A DNA stretch of 64,000 nt from Fusobacterium_C necrophorum. Lineage in GTDB: Bacteria > Fusobacteriota > Fusobacteriia > Fusobacteriales > Fusobacteriaceae. A program made the translations under genes and the position numbers. The stretch is from the NCBI RefSeq assembly GCF_900104395.1, contig NZ_FMXX01000011.1; one strand, 5' to 3'. Positions 58,460 to 64,000 of the stretch are shown here, piece by piece (within the stretch, counting starts at the first letter, position 1; each line of letters opens with the position of its first letter). The notes beneath the pieces are model-generated. The model searched no databases. It was not told the origin of the DNA and was given only the letters and a program-made list of their open reading frames with translations.

Positions 58460-59372
58460 CAGGAATCTTCCCTCCGACAGTTTTTGGATCATATTCTTTT
58501 AATATGTTATAATACTCGTCTAAAACAGGTCTCACATCTTTTGCCTCTACAAAATACAAGCCCATATTGGAAATTGCCTTTCCGACTGTCTTTGCATCCA
58601 TTCCAAGCTTATCTTGTGCTAATTTCCCTGCTTTTTCAGGATTTTCTAATATCCATTGCAATGCTTTTGCATATTCTTTATTAAATTTTTTTACTAATAT
58701 AGGATCTTTTTCAGCAATTTCTCCCAATACACCAAAACCTGCCATGGGGATATGACTATTATCCCCCTTTAACTTTTGCCATTCTTTTTCAAAACTTATT
58801 GCAACTTTAAAGTTTGGATTTTTTGTTAAAATTGCCGTTGTATCAGGTTCAATCGTTACAGCATAATTGGCTTTTCCGCTTACAATCAGATTTCTATATT
58901 CCGCCTTATTGGAGTAAACGACATCATAATCAATTTTTTCTTTCAAACCTGCTTTATTTAGAAAATAATGTGTAAATACATCTGTCGGAGATGATTTAAT
59001 TCCCATATAAATGGTTTTTCCCTTTAAATCTTTCCAACCCTGAATGGGATCGGTACTTATAAGAGAAGCGACTCCCCATGTATTCACATTCATTAATTTC
59101 ACAGGTAAACCTTTGTTATATAATTTGGAAGCTATCGTCAAAGGAAATGCAAAAAATTGTGCTTCTTTTCCCTGTACCATTCCGATTAAAATTTCAGGAC
59201 TATTCCACACCTTGACATCTATTGTATATTCTTTTCCTAAAGCATTAATTTCCATCATTCTAAGAATCGGCAAAACAGGTGGTGCCTTAGGAGCTCCTAC
59301 ATATATTTGTTCTATTGCAAAGGTATGCAATGTTAAAAATAAACTGAAAAATAAACTGAAACATTTTTTCAT
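58434..59372 (-). CDS. SsuA/NMT1-type substrate-binding protein
   Basis: 312 residues from the ATG at 59372 (GCAAGGAGGTATTT upstream). Signal peptide (FSLFFSLFLTLHTFA). The mature protein starts IEQIYVGAPKAPPVLPILRM and has the family features LIGMVQGKEAQFFAFPLTIA, LKGKTIYMGIKSSPTD and NKAEYRNLIVSGKANYAVT. These periplasmic proteins bind sulfonates, nitrate, thiamin precursors or other small ligands; which one is unknown. It overlaps its permease gene and follows the DASS-type transporter gene. Confidence 0.87.
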   Translation of the reverse strand: MKKCFSLFFSLFLTLHTFAIEQIYVGAPKAPPVLPILRMMEINALGKEYTIDVKVWNSPEILIGMVQGKEAQFFAFPLTIASKLYNKGLPVKLMNVNTWGVASLISTDPIQGWKDLKGKTIYMGIKSSPTDVFTHYFLNKAGLKEKIDYDVVYSNKAEYRNLIVSGKANYAVTIEPDTTAILTKNPNFKVAISFEKEWQKLKGDNSHIPMAGFGVLGEIAEKDPILVKKFNKEYAKALQWILENPEKAGKLAQDKLGMDAKTVGKAISNMGLYFVEAKDVRPVLDEYYNILKEYDPKTVGGKIPDENFYFKK

Positions 59373-59430
59373 AAATACCTCCTTGCATAATGAAAACATA
59401 GTCAAACTATATTTCCATTTCATTTATATT

Positions 59431-60777
59431 TTAAATAATTTTCCATAGATATAATAATATATTGGAAAAAAACAATATATTGATAAGGGAAACAGCAATA
59501 CAGATTCCCGTTGTTTTTGCTTTGGAAACTCCTGTTTCTTGTAATGCAACTACTAATGGCGGAGCTTGATACGGAAAGAATATATTAGAAAAACTTAAAA
59601 CTTGTAATTTACATAAAGTTAATATAGATAATGAACTCATCTCCGAGAAATTTGCAGCTAATGGTGTTAATATAGCCGGAATTCCCGGAACAGTAACAAT
59701 TAACCCTATAACGATTCCTAAAGTAATCCATAAAATAGAAATTCCATAATCCCCCATGGAAGCAACTGAAAATTGTTCTATAAAATAATTAGAAATTTTT
59801 GTAGCAATTTCAGTGTGTCTAGCAATATTGCCTAAACTGATAATTCCTGCTATATAAAAGAATGATTCAAAGCCAATTGATCTGAGAGGTTTCTTCATTA
59901 ATAATCCGCTGCCCGGCAAAGCACATATAATCGAAGCTAGCATTCCAACCCATCCCACTGAAATTCCATGCCATTTTTCTGTTATCCATAAAATCATTGT
60001 GACAAGTAATAAAAAAGAAGCATTTTTTTGTTGACGGTTCATTGTTAAAGAATTTCCTTTGCAAATATTTAATGGAGATTTACAATTTTTATATAATATT
60101 AAAAATAAGACATAAAGGATAAGTAATTTCGCGAATCCCAATATCATAAAGAAATCTAAAAAATAGGATATATAGGTAAAATGTATATTGTATAAACTTT
60201 GCATAGAGCCCAATAAAACATTATTCGGTACATTTGCAGGTAATACGGCAAATGCCGGAAGATATGTTGATAATAATCCTATTAAGATAATTCCTTCTTC
60301 TTCTTTACTTCCTTTTTCATAGCCGATTTTTTTTGCAAATGCAGATAAAATAGGAAGTATTATTAATACTCTCCCCATAGCGGAAGGCATTAAAAAAATA
60401 AAAATAGTTCCTATTAATAATGTACCAAGCAAAATATTACTATAAGATTTATGAAAGATTTGTTGTATTTTCCCGGCAATGTATTCATCCAAACCTACAA
60501 AAGTTATCATAGCTCCAAGTATTAAACCTGCCAAAATTAACCAAGTTGCTGCTGAATAAAAACCGGACATATACACATTAACCGGAACCAATTTCCCTAT
60601 ACTGCAACCTGTAAAAAGTATAAATACCGATAACCATTCAGGGATTAGACTGGTTATCCAACATAGAATTGTAAAGCCTAATAAAAAAGCAACTCTTAAT
60701 ACAGAATCGATTTTTGGATAAAAAGATATTAAAAACACAATGATTGTAACAATAAATAAGTAACTGAACTTTTTCAA
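59431..60777 (-). CDS. DASS/SLC13-type (CitT-like) anion transporter
   Basis: 448 residues, about 11 helices. Recognisable features are IPEWLSVFILFTGCSIGKLV, FLMPSAMGRVLIILPIL, the conserved PANVPNNVLLGS in place of the sodium/substrate SNT loop, and VTVPGIPAILTPLAANFSE in the second repeat. The family moves di- and tricarboxylates or sulfate with Na+ or by exchange. Placed between two ABC systems in one unit, it might export or exchange a related anion. The SNT motif is not canonical, so substrate and coupling are uncertain. Confidence 0.75.
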   Translation of the reverse strand: MKKFSYLFIVTIIVFLISFYPKIDSVLRVAFLLGFTILCWITSLIPEWLSVFILFTGCSIGKLVPVNVYMSGFYSAATWLILAGLILGAMITFVGLDEYIAGKIQQIFHKSYSNILLGTLLIGTIFIFLMPSAMGRVLIILPILSAFAKKIGYEKGSKEEEGIILIGLLSTYLPAFAVLPANVPNNVLLGSMQSLYNIHFTYISYFLDFFMILGFAKLLILYVLFLILYKNCKSPLNICKGNSLTMNRQQKNASFLLLVTMILWITEKWHGISVGWVGMLASIICALPGSGLLMKKPLRSIGFESFFYIAGIISLGNIARHTEIATKISNYFIEQFSVASMGDYGISILWITLGIVIGLIVTVPGIPAILTPLAANFSEMSSLSILTLCKLQVLSFSNIFFPYQAPPLVVALQETGVSKAKTTGICIAVSLINILFFSNILLYLWKII

Positions 60778-60798
60778 AAATCCCCCTCCTTAAAATAA

Positions 60799-62475
60799 TT
60801 ATATATTATATAGTATGCTGGATACCAACTTTTTAGTATATGAATTCGTAGGTCTATGAAAGATTTTTAATCCGTCCCCTTCTTCAATAATTTTCCCATC
60901 TTTTAAAATATAAAAATAATCGGTTATTTTTTGGGCTAATATTAAATCATGAGTTATAAATAACATGGAAAATCCATATCTATTTTGCAATCCTTTTAAT
61001 AACCTAAGTAAATTAGCTTTTCTTGACGGATCCAACATGGAAGTAATCTCATCCGCAATCAATAATTTCGGTTCAAGCAATAATGCTCTGACTATACTTA
61101 ATCTTTGCATTTCTCCACCGCTTAAATATTTAGCCTTTCTGTTAAGAAATTCTTTTGAAGTCGGAAAACCCAAACGATTTAAATATTCCTTCATCTTTTC
61201 AGTCGGAAAAGAAGTCTTTTCTCTCAAAAGTAGAAAGGGTTCTTTTAAAATATGTTCAATACTCAATTCAAGATTCATACTGGAAGAAGAATCTTGAAAT
61301 ATTATTTGTATGCTGTTTAAGGAAGACAAAATGTCCCTTCCTATTTCTTTATTTAAAAATTTTACCTCTCCACTTGTCTTTTGTTTTATGCCACTTAAAA
61401 TTTCAGCTAATGTACTTTTTCCGGAACCTGATTCGCCTATAATGGAAACAATTTCTCCCATTCTTATTTTTAAATTTATCTCGGATAAAGCATTTATTTT
61501 CAATTTTCTGGAAATATATGTCTTTGACAATTTATTTACTTCCAAAATATTTATAATTCCCCCTAAATGGCAAGCGACTTTCCTTTCTTCATCTATTTTA
61601 CTTAATTTAGGAATTTCCTTCAAACATTTGGGAATTTTTTGAGGACATTTTACATAAAACGAACAACCTTTGTTATGTTTCAATTCTTCCACTTCATGGA
61701 TTCCCCATAAATCTTTAAATATATTTATAAAAGGACTGGCTTGCACTAATGCTCTCGAATAAGGATGACTTTGAAGATTTAAAAATTTTTTCGTGATTCC
61801 CGTTTCTATAATATTTCCGGAATCCATTACTATAACTTTTTCAGTCAATTCTTTTATAACTTCCAAATCATGAGAAGTTACGATTAATGTAGTATTATTT
61901 TCAGATAAATTCTTCAAGATTTTTATTATTTCCATTTTTGAAATTTCTTCCAATGAAGTGGTAGGCTCATCAATCAAAATAAGTTTTGGATGACAACTAA
62001 GAGCAGTTGCAATTAGAACCTTTTGTCTCATTCCTCCTGATAATTCGTCAGGATAACTTTCTATAAATTTCTCATCCAATCCTACCATTCTAAACAATGC
62101 TTTCACTTTATTATATTTTTCTTTTTTACTTAAATTATCTAATACCTCATAGATATGTTCTCCAACTGTCATTCTCGGATTGAAAACATGCAATTGATTT
62201 TGAAACACCATAGAAATCTCTTTCCAGCGCAATCCTTTAAATTTAGACTCTTTGTCTAATAATTGATTCTTAAAATAAATATCTCCTGAACAATCCCCTA
62301 CAGAAGACAGCAGTCCTAAAACAGACAGTAATAACGTAGTTTTCCCGGAACCTGATTCCCCTATTATTCCTAAGGTTTCCCCTTCTTTTACTTCTAAATT
62401 AATATCATGTAATGTGTAGCTTTCATTTCCCTTGTAAGTAAAATAAAAATTGTTTAATTTTAAAATAGTTTCCAT
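60799..62475 (-). CDS. Fused double ABC ATPase (DppD-DppF type)
   Basis: 558 residues with two complete ATPase domains. Domain 1: Walker A GESGSGKTTLLLSV, signature LSGGMRQKVLIA, Walker B LILIDEPTTSLE. It is followed by the DppD-type C-terminal region with Cys residues (NKGCSFYVKCPQKIPKC). Domain 2: Walker A GESGSGKSTLAEIL, signature LSGGEMQRLSIV, Walker B LLIADEITSMLD. Separate DppD and DppF chains are fused here, unlike in the 19.7-24.7 kb importer. It energises the two permeases encoded upstream. Confidence 0.9.
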   Translation of the reverse strand: METILKLNNFYFTYKGNESYTLHDINLEVKEGETLGIIGESGSGKTTLLLSVLGLLSSVGDCSGDIYFKNQLLDKESKFKGLRWKEISMVFQNQLHVFNPRMTVGEHIYEVLDNLSKKEKYNKVKALFRMVGLDEKFIESYPDELSGGMRQKVLIATALSCHPKLILIDEPTTSLEEISKMEIIKILKNLSENNTTLIVTSHDLEVIKELTEKVIVMDSGNIIETGITKKFLNLQSHPYSRALVQASPFINIFKDLWGIHEVEELKHNKGCSFYVKCPQKIPKCLKEIPKLSKIDEERKVACHLGGIINILEVNKLSKTYISRKLKINALSEINLKIRMGEIVSIIGESGSGKSTLAEILSGIKQKTSGEVKFLNKEIGRDILSSLNSIQIIFQDSSSSMNLELSIEHILKEPFLLLREKTSFPTEKMKEYLNRLGFPTSKEFLNRKAKYLSGGEMQRLSIVRALLLEPKLLIADEITSMLDPSRKANLLRLLKGLQNRYGFSMLFITHDLILAQKITDYFYILKDGKIIEEGDGLKIFHRPTNSYTKKLVSSILYNI

Positions 62476-62487
62476 CTGTATTCCTTT

Positions 62488-63288
62488 TTATAATTTTTCC
62501 AACTTTTCTCCCAAAGAAGCAAGTGTCACAACTAATACCATAAGCAAAATCAGTGGGGGTAGCAGCCACCATTTATAGTATTCTGTAAAATAAATATTTG
62601 GAAAACTCATAGCTCTACTGATAATCATTCCCCAACTCTTTGATAAAGGATCCCCCAAACCGAGATAAGCTAAGCTAGCTTCAGCTAAAATTGCTTTATT
62701 CATTATTTTTACAATAGCTGTCACAATGATTGACCAGACCGGTTTTAACAAATGCCATCTGAATATATGAAAAAAGTTTCCCCCATAAGCTTTTGATAAT
62801 AAAATGTATTTCTCCTGTTTCAGTTTGATTATTTCATTTCTTGCAATTTTTGCCGGACGAGTCCAAGTCACCAGAACCAATACAAAAACAATATTTTTAA
62901 GATTGGTTCCTAAAAATGCTCCCATAACTATCATAAGAGGTAATTCAGGAATGCTTAAAAATATATCAATGATAGATAGCAATATTTTATCTTTCCAAGC
63001 ACCAAAGTATCCGGCTATTGCACCTAAAATACTTCCCCCAATTGCCGAAAAAATAGCCGTAAAAAAACTGATTTCCAAGCTTGTCCTTCCCCCATATATT
63101 AATTGAGAAAAAATATCAAAACCTAAATCATCCGTTCCGAGTATATGTTCGGCATTTGGAGCTACTAAAGCCTCTGTTGTTTCTAAATTTATATTTTGGA
63201 ATGAACTATATTGAAAAAAAAATGAGAATAAAATAAATACTAAGATTATATATATTTCAATGTTACAAAATAATTTTTTTAACTTCAT
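62488..63288 (-). CDS. DppC/OppC-type ABC permease
   Basis: 266 residues. N-terminal helix, then HILGTDDLGFDIFSQLIYGG (the Gly-Asp-Asp-Leu-Gly entry motif), further helices and the coupling loop LAEASLAYLGLGDPLSKSWGMIISR. It is the C-type partner of the permease encoded immediately upstream, whose stop it overlaps by four bases. The binding protein of this importer is not in the window and may lie beyond its right end. Confidence 0.9.
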   Translation of the reverse strand: MKLKKLFCNIEIYIILVFILFSFFFQYSSFQNINLETTEALVAPNAEHILGTDDLGFDIFSQLIYGGRTSLEISFFTAIFSAIGGSILGAIAGYFGAWKDKILLSIIDIFLSIPELPLMIVMGAFLGTNLKNIVFVLVLVTWTRPAKIARNEIIKLKQEKYILLSKAYGGNFFHIFRWHLLKPVWSIIVTAIVKIMNKAILAEASLAYLGLGDPLSKSWGMIISRAMSFPNIYFTEYYKWWLLPPLILLMVLVVTLASLGEKLEKL

Positions 63289-64000
63289 ACATGAACCTGC
63301 ATCTTTTCATTTTCTTTTATTATCTCAGAAATAAAACTTACTCCCAAAGTTATCCCTACCATAAAGAGAAATATTCCCTGTAGTAAAGGATAATCTCTTG
63401 CAAAAACAGCTTCTTTTAACAACTTTCCGATACCCGGATATTCAAAAACATTTTCCACTATTAAAGAACCTTGTAATATTAAGGCAATACTTAGCAATGC
63501 TTCCGTTATTAGAGGTGTTATCGCATTCTTTAAACAATGTCTACACAATATATAGATATCCCCAAATCCTTTCGCTTTTTCTATAAAAACATATCTTTTT
63601 TCAATTTCTACTATCATTTTTCCTCTCATAAGCATAAAAAAATGAGAAACTCTTGCTATCACCAAGGTTAATATAGGCAAAATAGCATGTTTTAAAATAT
63701 CCATTGTAATTTCATAATTCCATTCAAACGCTAAAAAAGGAGTGATCCCCCCTGCTATCGGCAAACTCGGTATATAAGACGCCCCCATAACTAAGATTCC
63801 GAAGCCTATCAAAAATGGCGGGATTTGAGATAGAATTACAAAAAATAAATAACTGTATCTTCCGAATAAATTGTCTTTATAATATGCTGAAAGGGTGCCA
63901 AAACTGATTCCCAGAAGTATGGTAATAGTCAATGAACATAACACGATTCCAATTGTCCAAGGGATTCGTGAGAAAATAATAGTCGATACAGGTAGGGTTT
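63285..64000 (-). CDS. DppB/OppB-type ABC permease, N-terminus outside the window
   Basis: The frame is open to the window end: upstream of an apparent GTG at 63944 it continues as TLPVSTIIFSRIPWTIGIVL, so the true start lies outside. Family features are GISFGTLSAYYKDNLFGRYS, ISQIPPFLIGFGILVMG-type helices and the coupling loop LQGSLIVENVFEYPGIGKLLKEAVFARDYP read in parts (SLIVENVFEYPGIGKLLKEA). Partial; about 238 residues visible of an expected ~310. Confidence 0.88.
   Translation of the reverse strand, partial: TLPVSTIIFSRIPWTIGIVLCSLTITILLGISFGTLSAYYKDNLFGRYSYLFFVILSQIPPFLIGFGILVMGASYIPSLPIAGGITPFLAFEWNYEITMDILKHAILPILTLVIARVSHFFMLMRGKMIVEIEKRYVFIEKAKGFGDIYILCRHCLKNAITPLITEALLSIALILQGSLIVENVFEYPGIGKLLKEAVFARDYPLLQGIFLFMVGITLGVSFISEIIKENEKMQVHV

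Overview
The window is AT-rich and very probably from a Fusobacterium chromosome (F. necrophorum/F. gonidiaformans-like). This rests on gene content, heavy AGA/AAA codon use, family-5 and FecB/C/D-type ABC importers, an SNF symporter and an outer-membrane-barrel tail ending in Phe. It is an inference from recognition, not a database match.

Region 1 (1-24.7 kb, almost all minus strand) is ordinary chromosome. It holds an IS91-type transposase remnant, an M42 aminopeptidase with a lipoprotein peptide-binding protein, two Cof-type HAD phosphatases, a rhodanese fused to a CoA-disulfide-reductase-type dimerisation domain, an SNF symporter, a YheO-type regulator, a frameshifted PTS IIA (crr), a SpoU methyltransferase, dnaN and a solitary potD. 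A Panacea/RelA-type toxin-antitoxin pair (toxSAS) lies at 12.0-13.5 kb. At 13.8-19.6 kb is a divergent 5'-deoxyribose/methylthioribose salvage locus: nhaC-mtnA-mtnK facing a MocR-like regulator and a class II aldolase, which looks like a DHAP shunt. A complete nickel/dipeptide-type ABC importer follows.

Region 2 (about 24.9-49.2 kb, plus strand, visibly more AT-rich) is an accessory island. Its core is a type IV secretion system in the order virB1, B2, B8, B9, B10, virD4, an outer-membrane barrel protein, a block of toxin cassettes, a broken serine recombinase, virB11, B3, B4, B5/trbJ, small lipoproteins, a membrane protein, virB6 and a TraF-like signal peptidase. No relaxase is visible. The cassettes are small gene + Fic, small gene + Zeta-like kinase, and two small gene + Fic-like pairs. 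They are separated by a recurring 23-bp palindrome (TGTAC..GTACA core). Just downstream lie two type III toxin-antitoxin loci, each with three 47-nt tandem RNA repeats, a terminator and a ToxN-like toxin. All six toxins, from three unrelated folds, end in the same C-terminal tail, roughly NPL(V/I)xKIxxKREN. The simplest reading is a shared secretion signal for the type IV system: a set of exported toxins kept safe at home by protein or RNA antitoxins. The island ends in wreckage: an ssb pseudogene, an IS30 remnant fused to an antitoxin tail, and a RelE-type toxin.

Region 3 (49.3-64 kb, mostly minus strand) is uptake-oriented. It has two complete FecB/C/D-type ABC importers (iron, haem, siderophore or cobamide class), a truncated EamA exporter, a methyltransferase, and one long unit: a family-5 ABC importer with a fused double ATPase, a DASS-type anion transporter and an SsuABC/NMT1-type ABC importer, running off the window end.

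No tRNA, rRNA or CRISPR was recognised. Functions are assigned by reading motifs by eye, so substrate specificities are tentative.
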